A stretch of DNA of 64,000 nt from Tillus elongatus (lineage: Eukaryota > Arthropoda > Insecta > Coleoptera > Cleridae), in the NCBI GenBank assembly GCA_964006375.1, contig OZ023265.1:114159084-114223083 (forward strand), in the 5' to 3' direction. The notes under the pieces were generated by a model. The model did no database searches. It was not told the DNA's origin and saw only the letters and a program-made list of their open reading frames with translations. Shown one piece after another: positions 1 to 13,425 of the stretch (the first letter of the stretch is position 1; every line of letters starts with the position of its first letter). The position numbers and the translations under genes are program-made.

Positions 1-910
1 TTTTATTATTTGACTTGTAACCCAGCGCATTGTCTTGAAAGGCTACCCCTTTTTTTATTCCGCGACGTTTTTTTTCAGCTCATTTATTAAATAGAAGTGC
101 TTATTTATTGTGGCAAAAACAACTAATTAATCACAGATGTTATGTCTTAAATAAATGTTGCTGCCAACTTTGTTTAAATTTCAACTTCTTCAGGATGTTT
201 CTACTTCACAAATACCTCTACTGGCTCGTACAACTTCCATTTTTGCATACTTCTCTTAGCTTACTGTATATTATTACAAAACTTATGAAGACACGCTACT
301 ATAACGCACTTGTTTTGTATAGACTTTTTGAAATAATAAGCCACAATGACACATCGCAGTAAACAGCATGTACCACCTTTGCTAAAAGGGCTTAAGCCTA
401 ACTTTCGAGTGTGGGCAGATCCAGTGTATAACCATTTCATACCTAGAAAATTGGTCTCAGGATGCATCAACGGTCAAAAGAGTTACTCTTATCTGCCTGG
501 TACTTGTCTAATAATCGCCGGCAAATCACAACACCGTTCAGATTTTGGTCACTTGTTAACATTGTAGCGTATCATTAAGACAAGTGTTCCATTGTTTACT
601 ATATGGTAGGAGAAGCCTGTTCCTTCTTATATATGCCTGATCCTAACGCATCGATCATGATGTGGCAAAAGATCATGGATTTTTTCCACAATTTTTGAGT
701 AGTGAAGGTTATGGAAGGACCACCGGCGAGGCTGACCTTGCAAGAATTACCACTCCATCTAAGTTCCTGATGTCAACGTTTGATTACCGGGTAAGATACG
801 CCAGTTTTCCCCAATGTTTACAACAATTTTTGAATATAGTTGGACCAATTAGTCCTTGGGTAGGTACTTATTCACCACTATCTGCTCAACTCTATTGTGG
901 GTTCAATAAT
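1..910. other. No gene recognised
   Basis: AT-rich sequence with only short, unconvincing open frames. Around 284-330 a decayed X terminus of the YX repeat family can be seen (ctataacgcacttg followed by agactttttg), so part of this stretch is probably old repeat. Confidence 0.5.
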
Positions 911-1034
911 CTCATTGATGATTTATCCTTAAATCATCCGAATATGTATTTTCTGCATGGCCATTGCATTGACAAATGCAATCGCCTTGCAGAAAATACA
1001 TATTCGGGTGATTTAAGGATAAATCATCAATGAG
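911..1034. repeat. Long near-perfect hairpin (47-bp arms)
   Basis: Positions 911-957 and 988-1034 are inverted repeats of 47 bp with a single mismatch. The 30-nt spacer contains a second perfect 8-bp inverted repeat (963-970 with 975-982, loop gaca), so the whole stretch can fold into one nearly continuous stem with a 4-nt loop. It could be a foldback transposon end, a local inverted duplication or a hairpin-RNA source. No protein signal is present. Confidence 0.9.
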
Positions 1035-2219
1035 ATCACTAAACCCATTTTGCAAAAAATTTAGGTAGAAACTTCCATTCAGATTTGGTTGTAATTTGTA
1101 TTGACTTAGGATACGATTACGATTATTTCATACAAAATCTTAATACTCAAGTAATACTGAAAACGGCGTTCTACTTCTACATAAGAATATTCAGTTTAAT
1201 AACTACTTAAGCGTCACTCAACAAGTAAACTTTTTTTTTTTTAAAAGGACAATAGAACACCATTTTCTTGTCAAAAGAATCCTAGCGATACTAACAAAAA
1301 ATGTGAGTATTTTAAATCTTGAAGGGCATTGCAAACAACCCCTTCTACCCGCTGGAGCCAAGTTTTGCAAAAATCGTTGTTATCATTATGAAAACCTCAT
1401 CTGTGTTGACTTCCAAGACAGTACGTCAAATATTTTCCTAGATATCGAGGAAAATTAAAGTTTAGTTTTTTTATTTAACGCACTGTATCTCCTTTAATTT
1501 TCATTTTTGGACTGAGTTACCTTTGTTAAATCGTAATATTTTCTGGCCAAGAATCTACTGTTCCTATGCGAACCATTACTTATGGACGATTCTGTAGAAT
1601 AAGGTAAAAGGCCGCAATCAGTTGTAAGGATGCCTTAAGGACACTATTGAGAACGGCATTAGGAGTGTCACTATTTTTTCAGCAAACACAACAACTACGA
1701 AATAGACACTAATATTAGTATTTTTACAGGCCACCCCCTTCTGCCCCACAAATTTTGACATTTTAAGAATATTTCCATGTTTATTACTAAACATGAAAAA
1801 TTATTTTAATGTGCAAGCTAATAGATATGTTAATTTTGGAGCAGTGCAAAAAAACCACAGAAAAGCTGCACTAGTATGGATAGTGCAGTTAGCGTTTTAG
1901 TAGCGGTATCTGTTAACCCGCATATAAGTACCAAACGGCTTTCTTGAAATGTTGGAATGATTAAAAAATATGTTGTGAACATATTGCACTTGTATAAATT
2001 GCATCCATATCACATTACACTACACCACTATATGGACAAGATTTTAAATATCGAGCTACATATTGCAACTGGGTCACCGGAGAAATGACAAGTGCCCAAA
2101 CAACGTTATTTTTTCTGGCAAAGCTACTTTCCATGATTGTGGAATGTAGGATTTTAAATTATCCCTTATCAGTAGGTCAGTGGGAATTGATTTTTGTTAT
2201 TTGCCTTTTTTTTTCTTTT
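1035..2219. other. No gene recognised
   Basis: No coding signal or repeat of another part of the window was recognised. It may contain the decayed 5' half of the transposon whose transposase remnant follows at 2220. Confidence 0.4.
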
Positions 2220-2737
2220 TAGGGGTAAATAGACACACTATACACTACTGGGCGGTGTCAAATCTCCATTGGATAAGAGCTCTCCCAAACCAACGTCCAT
2301 GGTCAATCAATATCTGGTGTGGAATAATCGGGGATGAATTTATTGATCCGCATTTATTTGTATTCAAATGGAGAAATTTACCCCATTGTTTTAAGAAACC
2401 AATTGAGCCAATTATTAAGCCAATACATACACAATGCATTCAGTTTCAACAGGATGGAGCTCCACCCCATTATGCAATAGAGGCCCATAATCATTTAAAT
2501 GGAATATTTAAAAACAGGTGGATTGGTCGAGCAACTCCGGTCAACTAGCCTGCTAGCTCCCCGGATTTGACCTTGCTTGATTATTTCTTCTGGGGTTTTA
2601 TAAAGGACAAAGTGATGGCGATTCCAGCTATATTTTTGAATGTTATGGAAAACAGAATCCGCTTTGGCTGCTCCTTAGTTGCACCTGAAATGCTGCAGTA
2701 TGTACGGGATTCATTTAGAAAAGGGTTTGGAAGTTAA
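2220..2737 (+). pseudogene. Tc1/mariner-related transposase remnant (element A)
   Basis: The C-terminal half of a DDE transposase of the insect type that carries an N-terminal DUF4817-like helix-turn-helix. Visible blocks in order are NIWCGIIGDEFIDPH, QQDGAPPHYA with the second catalytic Asp, FKNRWIGR, and then SPDLTLLDYFFWG with the third acidic block. The first catalytic block and the DNA-binding domain are missing. The frame is broken by one in-frame TAG just after WIGRATPVN, where related copies in this window have Trp, and otherwise stays open to a TAA at 2735. It is a 5'-truncated dead copy. The family match is confident; the boundaries of the whole element were not found. Confidence 0.8.
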
Positions 2738-2767
2738 AGAGAGACGTTGCGAACACGCTTCGGCGGT

Positions 2768-2798
<31 letters not shown>

Positions 2799-2944
2799 CA
2801 ATTTCTGAGCGTGACAGACGATAAATAAATTAAAATTTAATTTTTAATATTTTTTTGTACCTTAAGGTAATAAATCATAATTCCGTAACAGAAAGAGCAT
2901 ACATTTATTGCACAAAAACTTAGTTTTTAACGTAAATTCTAATT

Positions 2945-3266
2945 TTATGAAAGTATGGACGCAGCAAATGCGTTATGGAAGTGAATTTACAAAAAAATTT
3001 GTTTAACAGCAAATATATATGTTTAATGCAAGCTGGTATCAATTTGGTTACCGGTATAACATATGAGTAGAAAGAATGTACGATATGTTATCAAAATAAC
3101 ATATTATTTGACAATGAACAAAACTTTTCCGAAAATGAACCTAAAATATTTCCGAGAAAACTTGTGTCCTAGGCAACAAACCTTAGGTTAGCGGCAAATT
3201 GAGTTGTTGAGATTTGAAGCATTAATAAAAATTTACTACAAAAACACACGTACTGCGTCTTGATTT
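2945..3266. repeat. X-X inverted-repeat element (YX family)
   Basis: An X terminus (ggacgcagcaaatgcgttat) opens the segment and a decayed inverted X terminus (acgtactgcgtc) closes it, about 320 bp apart, as in the better preserved copy at 42010-42337. No coding sequence. It is followed by the long-core segment of the same family. Confidence 0.65.
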
Positions 3267-3329
3267 TTTCTTGTTACAAACATGCATTATATTTAGATAA
3301 AAAAATCAAAAATGCAATAAGATAAGGGT

Positions 3330-4003
3330 GTTCGAAAAACATTATAGGTATCACCAACGACTTTTTGGCCACCTGTGATTGTCCAAATAATTTTATAAGA
3401 TTCAGCCCAAGACAAGTATCTTATATAATATAATAACAATTATATTGAGCTTTACCGTAGAAATGCGTCACCCTGTATACACATAAACAAATAAAAACTG
3501 AAACTAAACACGAATATGGATCTTAGAGGGCCTAGTTTGCACTCATTTGATGAAATGTTTTTAAAATACTAATGCCGCGGTCTCCTCATTAACGAATTTT
3601 TTCTACGAAAATTAGCTAAAAATTATAGACCGGTAAACCATAAACTTAACTAAAACTGCTGCCAAACAATCAGAGAATGGGTCTATTTGAAATGAATTTC
3701 GTTGGAATATTTTAGTTAAATGAAGGACAATGACGGTTGAAGCTGAAACTTAATGGTTTGCAGAACACTCGTCACATTCTCTTTACATAATCCGTATTTG
3801 TTTCAGGTTCTTTGCCTAGATGTTGCCAGTTTTGACGTTTCAAATAGCGACTTTGACGTTTTGAGGAAAACGCCATTTTTTTTCTTTAAATGCCTATAAC
3901 CTTTCTATCTTTAAACTTGCAGACCTAAGTTTTCGTGCATGATTCTCACTTTGTATTTCAAAAACGCGTACCAAATTTGGTTGCCCTTACGTTGTTATTT
4001 CCG
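3330..4003 (-). repeat. Long-core segment of YX family
   Basis: Non-coding repeat also found at 14737-15800, 29540-30330, 41275-41990 and 43725-44280. Shared landmarks are accaacgact near the start, atgcgtcaccctgta, tgaaggacaatgacggttga and ttttgacgtttcaaat. It is cut at 4004 by the mariner element; the family resumes at 5289 with (TA)n and the Y end. Confidence 0.8.
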
Positions 4004-4036
4004 GAGGGCGAGTCGATAAGTCCGTGACTTTTTAAA
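4004..4036. repeat. mariner left terminal inverted repeat
   Basis: Pairs with 5251-5283; about 30 bp with few mismatches. Confidence 0.9.
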
Positions 4037-4068
4037 TGAATCACAGGTTTTTTGACAAAAAAATCACT

Positions 4069-5103
4069 TTATTTCTGAACACAGTTGCCTTTGAACTCTA
4101 TACACTTCGCCCAAGGTTTCTCCAATTTTTTTATTCCTTCCAAAAAATAAGATTTGTCGAGGTCCTCAAATTAGGTATTTGTGAGATTATTTCATCATGG
4201 GAGTCGAATCTCTTTCCGCCGAGCCATTTCTTTAAGTTTGGAAACAATAAATAGTCACTCAGGGCTAAATCCGGAGAATAGGACGGATGAGGGAGCAACT
4301 CGTAGCCCAATTTATGCAATTTCGCCATTGAGCTTACACATGTGTGCACCCTTGCAGTTTCTTGGTAGAAAATAACTTTTTCTTGTCCAAATGCGAACGT
4401 TTTTTCTTCAAATCGTCATTGAATCGGTCTAATAAGTTGGTATAATATTCGACATTGGTTGTTCTTCCCTTTTGAAGGTAATCAATGTGGATTTTACCGC
4501 GTGCATCCAAAAGAACTGTCGCCATGACTTTATTGGCTGACAAACCCACCTTGGCCTTCTTCGGCGCTGATTCGCACGGAGAAAAACACTGATTTGACTG
4601 CTTCTTGGTCTCTGGTGTGTTATGGTGAATCCATGTTTCGTCCACGGTTACGAACGACCCAAAAACTCGTCCCTATTGCGGTTGAACAACGCCGAGCACT
4701 CCTTCGAATTTGTCACACGATTGCGTTTGTGGTCGATTGCGAGCAAACGCAGCACCCATCTTGCGGACAGCTTTCTCATACCCAAGTGATCATGTAAATT
4801 GAAACCACTGAGCCATATCATATGCCTATGGGTTCCACAATCTCCCGCACTTTCAATCTCCGATCGGCCAACACCATATCGTGATTTTTTCAATTATTTC
4901 GGGTGTAGCGACCTCGACTGGGCGTCCAGAACGTTCGGCGTCATTTGTTCTTGTACGGCCGCAACGAAATCAGTAAACCATTCTTTCACCATGCTAATTG
5001 ATGGTCCAGAGTCCCCATAGTATTTATCAATCTTAGCCTTGGTTTGAGATGTTTTTCCGCAAAAAATAATGTTTGATAAGCACACGAAATTCAATTTTTT
5101 CAA
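4069..5103 (-). pseudogene. mariner transposase (cut-and-paste), frameshifted
   Basis: Would have catalysed excision and TA-targeted insertion of the surrounding element. Reading from 5103 leftwards: an N-terminal helix-turn-helix part (GKTSQTKAKIDKYYGDSGPS), the linker HLGMRKLSARWV, the first catalytic block MDETWIHH near 4645, a second block reading QETARVHTC where mariners have Asp (here Glu), and the third block YSPDLALSDYLLF. Frame changes near 4895, 4646 and 4350 and again near 4130 split it into at least four pieces, and one in-frame stop lies at 4894-4896. The original protein would have been about 345 residues. Family assignment is firm; the copy is dead. Confidence 0.93.
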
Positions 5104-5250
5104 ATTTCGTTATAACTTAAGAGGTTGTCTGCTTTCAATAACTATCTAACACAAATTAAATGACGCAGCTTGTTCAAAATTTGACAGGAGTAAACTGACA
5201 GATGCTTGTTGACAGGAGCAGTGTTGCTCTTCCTGTGAATAGGTGGGAAA

Positions 5251-5283
5251 TTAAAAAAGTCACGGACTTATTGACCCGCCCTC
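5251..5283. repeat. mariner right terminal inverted repeat
   Basis: Inverted partner of 4004-4036; ends in cgccctc with TA at 5285-5286. Confidence 0.9.
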
Positions 5284-5284
5284 A

Positions 5285-5535
<251 letters not shown>

Positions 5536-6842
5536 GTACATCACACATTTAAAATCCCCGCCCCTCAAAATACTCCGCCTATATATACATGTTTGCGAAG
5601 CTTCTACGCCACGTAAAGGCTTTAGCTTTTTTTATAACACTGGAAAATTCCTTTCGGAGGTTAAGTTCGTTGGCCAGTTTGAGAGTTAAGTTTTTCCATG
5701 GAAAATTGCAAATTTTCCTCTCAAAAATGCTATAAGGTTGAAACTCGTTCATTTATTTTTACAAAATGTAACTTATATGTATATTGTTCAAATCAAACTA
5801 GAGATTCAACCTTACAAATTTCATTTTAGTTGAATAATTGCAATCCAAGTTTTCCAAAACCAAATTTCACTGAATATGAAAAGTGCCGCCAAATATATTC
5901 CTTGTTGTCACAAGAAATATTACTAGATATTATAACGTTTAATAGAAACTTGTCCCATATTATATTTACAGAAAAAGTTGACTTTTGGAGTGTATAAAAA
6001 TAAACTACTTAAATTAATTATGTGTGTTAGTGCAGGGAAAAGAATGTCATTGGAAGGTTATCCATCAGCTACACACTAAATTTAACATACCTACATAAGT
6101 TGAAACAGGGCCAATGGAATGCTTAGCAGAAAATACGATTGCTTTACAAAACTTATGGAAATTATCCACTATAACGTACTTGCTGCGTCCAGACTTTTTT
6201 AGCTTTCAGTTTCAAAGTAGTCTTCCCTAAGTGAAAATACTGATCCATTTCCTTTTCAAATATACGTTTAGAAATTCTAGCTTTCTGCCAAACGATATCT
6301 ATTATCTAATATCCTATTGTAATTATTGCAGTGCATATTTGGCATTCTATGTGCGGCACAAATGAGATGATGTTTCTATGGTATTTCTAGATTATTAAAT
6401 ACGTACCTACATTCGCATTCAATTAAATTGTTTTGGTACGTTCAAGTATGCGTTGTATGCGCTCATATTATAACCACATGTATGTGCGGACTGCAGAGGC
6501 GTATTGTCCACATATTTAATATATGAAGAGTTAAAATTAAAATGATTATCATCAGTTGCGACATGAAATTTATAGTTCTGCATACCATCTTACTTGTTTA
6601 GAAACAGTGGCGTATGTTTATTATTAGACAATTTTAATTATGGGTTCAATTAACTTGAATGTTCCTATTTTAGATCATCGGTGTATAGTTGTGGTTTGAA
6701 TCATTCAAATAAGATTTTTAAAGAATCTGCATAGTGGCCTCTTAGTAAACTAATTGTCTAGCTAAAATGTACATTTCAAACCCATCACTATGTGAAGACT
6801 GGAACCTGTGATGAGCACTGATAAGTACACTTGGAGAACTCC
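5536..6842. other. No gene recognised; one X terminus
   Basis: AT-rich and non-coding by inspection. At about 6163-6200 there is an X terminus (ccactataacgtacttgctg, then cgtccagacttttt), so a decayed YX-family copy probably ends here. Nothing else was recognised. Confidence 0.5.
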
Positions 6843-7001
6843 AATCACCACAACACATCTTTTAAAAAAGACCTAGCGATCGTTTCACCAACAAATGTTA
6901 GCATCATCAGAGGATGAAAAAGAATTTTCATCCTCTGATGATGCAAACATTTGTGGGCGCAACGATCGTTAGGTCTTTTTTAAAAGATATGTGGTGGTTG
7001 C
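6843..7001. repeat. Long imperfect hairpin (about 78-bp arms)
   Basis: 6843-6920 and 6925-7001 are inverted repeats around a 4-nt centre. The inner 20 bp (6901-6920 with 6925-6944) are perfect and the outer parts differ at a few positions. It lies directly before the RTE-type LINE. It may be a foldback element or an inverted duplication of the LINE's flank. Confidence 0.85.
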
Positions 7002-7356
7002 TAGTCCTCCATCAGGCGCCTCCCAGGTGGCGGATAGGGGAACGCCTCCTAGATATAGGTGGTACCGAGGAAATCAAATACTCGGGGTGGACCAAAACTA
7101 GCACTCACCGAACAGTTACCGGTATAAGTAACCAACTCTACTAAGAGATAGGGCACCTTCTTGCCCTTGAGATGAGAAATCATCTCTAAAGGCGGAGAAA
7201 CCAATGAATGGTGAACGGCAGGAAGATGCAGAAGGCAACGGGAAACCACTGCAGTAAAGATCCAAATATATATCCCTAGTTAATCAACATGGCTAAGTTC
7301 AAGGAGAAAAATTCTGGAGTTTCTAGTGCCCTATTAGGATCTCCGGGGGTACAGTT

Positions 7357-8634
7357 TTGAATACAGCTAAGAAAAAGGAAAGAGACATAAGGATCGGTAC
7401 ATGGAACATCAGATCCATGTTCGAAGCAGGTAAAATTCACAACGTGCTTCAAGAAATGCAGCGACTCAATGTGAACATAATAGGACTCAGTGAAACTAGA
7501 TGGCCTAATTCAGGCGAAGTGAAGATTAATCAGTCAAAGATTTACTACTCGGGTAACAACGACGCAAATCACCAAAACTGAGTAGCGATTGTGGTGGAAG
7601 GTAACTTTGGTCAAGCTATAACTGGCTTCATCCCAATCTTAGATAGAGTAATGATGATAAGAGCAACAACAACAACCCAAAGAATACTTAACATCATTCA
7701 AGTATACGCCCCCACTTCCGATAAGATTGAAGGAGAAATAGGACAATTCTATAATGAAATTCAATAAGCTCTGGATGTCCCAAAGAACAGGGATATAACG
7801 ATAATAATGGGAGACATCTACGTAAAAGTTGGAAAGGGGAAAGTAGAAGATAATATTGGTGATTTTGGGTGGGGCACAAGCAATGAACGGGGCGATAGAT
7901 TGACACAGTTCTGTCAAGAGCAAGACAAGGTGATTACAAACACATACTTTAAACTGCCTGATAGGAGGCTTTATACTTGGAAATCACCCGCTAATAACAC
8001 CAAACACATAGTTAGGAACCAAATTGATTACGTCTTAATTACTAAAAGGTACCGAAACTCCATAATGTCGGCTAAGGCTTATCCTGGAGCAGATACAGCA
8101 ACAGATCATAATCCAGTAATAGTAATGCTCAGAGTACGATTGAAGAAGCCAAAATCCCAACAAAACAAAAAAAAACATCTACAAACCTTAAACTTTAAAA
8201 GCCCAATAATGAGAGAACAATTGAACAAGAATATTAACAACGAACTAAGTAAGATCAGAGCTGAACCGAATGAAGATCCAAACATAATATGGGATACCAT
8301 CAAAACCACGATAACGACTCCAACAAGAGAGTTACTGCAAACAAAGAATACTGTTCACAAACAAAAACCATGGATAATTGACGAACTTTTAAAACTAATG
8401 AAAAAAAGAAGAACGTACAAAAACATAGACAACAATGCATATAACCATATACATAGTGAGATAAAAAAAAGTATACGTGAAGCCAAAGAAAAGTGGTACA
8501 GAGAAAAATGTGCGGAGATACAAGATTTAACAAGGAAACACGATGATCTTAACCTCTATAAAAAATTAGGGAGGTGGCTGGTACAAAAAGGCAAAACCAA
8601 AGCAATGTTTTGCTGGACAGAGATGGCAAAATAA
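7357..8634 (+). pseudogene. RTE LINE: APE-like endonuclease and linker
   Basis: Would nick the genomic target to prime reverse transcription. The N-terminus shows IRIGTWNIRSMFEAGKI and IIGLSETRWPNSGE, with the conserved Asn and Glu of the AP-endonuclease fold. The later blocks MGDIYVKVG, NQIDYVLI and ATDHNPVIVMLR correspond to the GDxN, DY and SDH motifs; the catalytic GDFN-type Asn reads Tyr here. One frame runs through the region but has in-frame stops at 7579 (TGA) and near 7765 (TAA). Near 8590 the frame shifts and continues as DGKIIPDTAGKLA. A lysine-rich linker of about 130 residues separates it from the reverse transcriptase. Confidence 0.88.
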
Positions 8635-8765
8635 TCCCAGACACTGCAGGGAAGCTGGCAAGATAGAAGGAGTATATCCAGGAACTATTCCGATGACAGA
8701 CAACATGAAATAGTAGAAGAGCACACAGAAGAAAGGCCCAACAATAACAAAGGAAAAAAAATTGC

Positions 8766-10250
8766 ACGCAGTAAAAATAGCAAAGTCTACTTAAGCTCCA
8801 GGACCCGACGAAATTCCAGCAGAAATAATTAAACTAATCACAGAAGATCAAATGGGGATATTGGTGGAACTATTTAACATAATATACAACACAGGAATCA
8901 TTCCCCGCGAATGGCTTAGATCGACCTTCATTACATTACCAAAAAAGGTTAATGCAAAATAATGTAGCGACCACCGAACCATCAGTCTAATGAGTCACAC
9001 TCTCAAAATATTCTTAAAGATAATACATCAGAGAATTTTTAGGAAATTAGAACAAGATATTGGCGAAACCCAATTTGGCTTCCGAAATGCAATGGGAACA
9101 AGAGAAGCCTTGTTTGCCTTCAATGTGTTGACTCAAAGATGCATGGACATCAATCAGCCGATGTATGTCTGTTTCCTTGACTACAACAAAGCATTTGATA
9201 GAGTCCGCCACAACCACCTTATTCACTTACTTAAAAGTAAAAAAATAGACATGAAAGATATTAAAATAATAAATAATTTATACTACAGCCAGACGGCTAA
9301 TATCAAGATGGACAATGAACTCTCAGAAGAAGTAAAAATACAACGTGGTGTAAGGCAAGGATGTGTACTATCGCCGCTATTATTTAATCTTTACTCGGGA
9401 GAAATCATTCAAAGAACGCTGGAAGAAACAACAATAAGAGAAAAGGTCAATGGAGTATGCAGACGACACCATACTCATTGCCGAAACAATAGAAGATTTA
9501 CAGAGCTTAGTAGATCAAGTAGTGACGAGTAGCGAGGAGAGCGGACTTACCTTAAATATCAAAAAGACCAAATTTATGACCATTACAAAATCAGTTCCGC
9601 AGCAACAGGAAAACCTATAGAGCAACGGAGAACTAGTCGAGAAAGTCAGTAAGTACAGGTACCAGGGAACAACTGTCAATGAAAATAATGAGTACACTGA
9701 AGAAATTAAATCAAGAAATGAACAAGCCAGAACCATATTTAACAGAATGAGAAACGTGTTATGCAGTAGAGATCTTAACTCACAACTTAGGGTCAGGATA
9801 TTGAGATGCTACGTTTTCTCGGTGTTGCTATATGGGATGGAATCATGGACGTTAAAGAAAGATATAAGTGATCGACTGGAGGCATTTGAGATGTGGTCAT
9901 ATAGAAGGATCTGGAGGATAAGTTGGGTAGACATGGTAACAAATGAGGAGGTACTGGGAAGAATGAGAAAAGAAAAAGAAATATTGAACACAATTAAAAT
10001 AAGGAAGCTGCAATATCTGGGCCACGTGATGAGAGGAGAGAAATGTGTATTGTTGCAGAATATTATGCAGGGAAAGATACGGGGAAAGAGAAGCAGAGGA
10101 AGAAGACGCATTTCGTGGCTAAATAACCTGAGAAAATGGTACAACTGTAGTTTCGTTGAGTTGTTCAGAGCTGCAGCATCAAAAGTGAGAGTAGCCATGA
10201 TGATAGCCAACCATCTAAGAGGAGACGGCATTTGGAGAAGAAGGTGGTGA
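8766..10250 (+). pseudogene. RTE LINE: reverse transcriptase
   Basis: Would copy the element's RNA at the nicked target. The first part reads APGPDEIPAEIIK and GIIPREWLRSTFITLPKK, then (after an in-frame TAA near 8960) QFGFRNAMGTREALF, the catalytic block CFLDYNKAFDRVRHNHL, and QRGVRQGCVLSPLLFNLYSG. The YADD catalytic box is present at 9456-9467 but in another frame than the preceding 460 bp, so a small deletion lies just upstream. From there the frame is open to 10250 apart from one TAG near 9620. The tail includes LLYGMESWTLKK and a basic RGKRSRGRRR stretch typical of this clade. Confidence 0.9.
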
Positions 10251-10330
10251 TTTGGCGTTCTTCAAGTGTACTTGTCATTGTACATTGTAAAGCAGAAGAG
10301 CAGGAGACAAATCCTACTTTACATCTTATT

Positions 10331-11580
<1,250 letters not shown>

Positions 11581-11724
11581 TAAAATATAGGATATCTGTT
11601 CTCGAGGGCCTAGTTCGCTCTAGATTGAAGAATTTTTTTAAAAACTCGAGATCTCCTAATAAGTGATTTTTTAAAGAAAATTTACTAAAAATAAAATGTG
11701 AAATTTTCAGCTAATTTAAATTTG
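11581..11724 (-). repeat. Y-end segment of YX family
   Basis: Landmarks gagggcctagttcgctct, gatctcctaataagtgattt and aaaatttactaaaaa match the Y end in reverse. The hAT element is inserted just after it. Confidence 0.65.
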
Positions 11725-11732
11725 CGCTACGT

Positions 11733-12708
11733 CAGTGGCAGCTCGTCACATGACGCAGGTGAAGCGCTGCTTCATCTATATTTTTCGGTTAAGCTTTTTT
11801 ACTCAAAATCCACCATAATTTTAGTTTTTTTGATTCTCAAATTAATTTGGTACAACCAAAAAAAGAATGATAATGTAGTGTTATAGTATTTTATGGTACG
11901 ATTTAATTTGCAAGCCTCTAATTCCCGAATTGAATGTTGCCCCAACGCGCAGCGTATTACGTGTTGCAGAGCATAGACTATTGAAGAGCAACGGGCAACT
12001 GAGCCAGAATCATTTATACACAAATGCTGCCTCGATTTCGGCGGTTGCCATAACAACCGCGTGCGCTCTGCTCGGTTGGTGTTTATTACTGGCCACAAAA
12101 GTGATGCAGAGTTCTGAGCCTGCTTCAAAGCTTAGTATTCGTCGTCTATTTAGATTTAGTCGGACCGCCAGACGCGTATTTTTATTTTTACTATGTTGGC
12201 ATTAAATGATCCGGTATGTGTCACATTTGCAGACTTTGAAAAGCTGGATTTTTCATGTTTCTTTCTAGTAAGTGGAATTGATTTGTTTATTGTCACTCCT
12301 AAAAGAATAATTACAAAATCATAAAATATTAGATATGAAATTTTAAGTTAAAAGAGAAGGGTCTTGAATTTAAAAAAATATATTTGTAGCTCGTCCAACT
12401 ATAAACAATTTTCATAATACGCGCCGTATTATATTACCGTACGCGTGAGTGTACAGTGTAACAAATAATAAATTTCTTTATTTATCTCCTCTTATCGAGT
12501 ATTCGTGATCATTATTCCGAAAATTATTCATTGTGAAAGTATATATTTTTGTACATATGGATTTTTCATTTAAATACTGAAGTGGTAGGAGAACGCGTGA
12601 CCTTGAAAATCTTAAAAATTTTCGTGTGCGGCGCAGAGGGTGTCTTCGCCGCCTTTGGGGCCGCGTAGATCCTGCTTCACCCACTGCCAAAGTCACAAGC
12701 CGCCACTG
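11733..12708. mobile_element. Non-autonomous hAT-type transposon (976 bp)
   Basis: The left end reads cagtggcagctcgtcac and the complement of the right end cagtggcggcttgtgac, inverted repeats with 14 of 17 matches, and similarity continues inwards with gaagc. The 8 bp immediately outside both ends are identical (cgctacgt at 11725-11732 and 12709-12716), the target duplication length of hAT elements. No transposase is encoded inside, so the element must have been moved by an enzyme made elsewhere. The perfect duplication suggests a fairly recent insertion. Confidence 0.9.
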
Positions 12709-12741
12709 CGCTACGTAAATGGATTGAACGTTAAATTGTTA

Positions 12742-12873
12742 TTAGTGAATTTTTATTTAAAAAAAAATACTAATAGAGAGGTATCGATGGTGAGACTTTG
12801 CAAAAATTTATGCAAATGAGCGCGAACTAGGACCCCTAAAACCCATATCCGGGGTCAGTTTAAAATTTTATAT

Positions 12874-12954
<81 letters not shown>

Positions 12955-13425
12955 TGATAACTCAAAAAATAATTAACCTATTTCGATGAAATTGGGCAAG
13001 TGGCTTTCTTTTATTAATGGCTTGGATGAGTTCGTTAGCCAAAAAAATCGGACGGGGTTTTCCGGGAAAATTTTGAGTTTTCTTTCGAAAAAAATTTTTT
13101 TCTCCGAAAGTAACAAAGCTGTTTTAATGAAATTTACTTTATATGTTGCCTTGGGAGAGGTCTTACTATGTACTGAAATTTAAATTTCTAAGTTTATAAA
13201 AAATTGGGTTATTCAAGTTTTAAATTTTCTTTCGAAAATGCTTTATCTCCGAAAATTACAAAGTTATTTTAACGAAATTTGGTGGATATCTTGCGCTGGG
13301 AGATGCCTTACTACACACCAAAACTACACTCTCTAAATTTATAGAAAACTGAGTTATTCAAATTTGAAGCAATTAATAAAAATTCACTACCATAACGCAC
13401 CTGCTGCGTCCCGAGATTTTTTTCA
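12742..13425 (+). repeat. YX family, end-to-end copy 1
   Basis: Begins with the Y hairpin (ttagtgaattttt then aaaaatactaatagag), continues with gcaaatgagcgcgaactagg, ccatatccggggtcagttt, a (TA)n array at 12876-12949, the core tcggacggggttttccggga, and ends with the X terminus ctaccataacgcacctgctg followed by cgtcccgagattttttt. A core-like stretch appears twice. Non-coding. Confidence 0.85.
12876..12949. repeat. (TA)n array
   Basis: Internal array of YX copy 1. Confidence 0.98.

Larger units (their letters stand above)
4004..5283 (-). mobile_element. mariner transposon (1,280 bp), inactive
   Basis: The length matches an ordinary mariner. The ends are inverted repeats of about 30 bp: 4004 begins gagggcgagtcgataagtcc and the complement of 5283 reads gagggcgggtcaataagtcc, two differences in 20. 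A TA dinucleotide follows the right end at 5285, as expected for TA target duplication; the left TA is no longer visible. The element sits inside a YX-family copy. Its transposase gene runs leftwards and is frameshifted. Confidence 0.92.
7009..10330 (+). mobile_element. RTE/BovB-like non-LTR retrotransposon, near full length
   Basis: Order and spacing are those of an RTE element: short 5' region, APE-type endonuclease, reverse transcriptase and a basic C-terminal tail, within about 3.3 kb. The 5' end is placed at the GC-richer block starting near 7009 and is not certain; no clear poly(A) or target duplication was identified. All coding parts carry stops or frame changes. Confidence 0.8.

Noticed and set aside
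4181..5020. Plus-strand open frames over the mariner
   Set aside because: They are antisense shadows of the transposase read on the minus strand.
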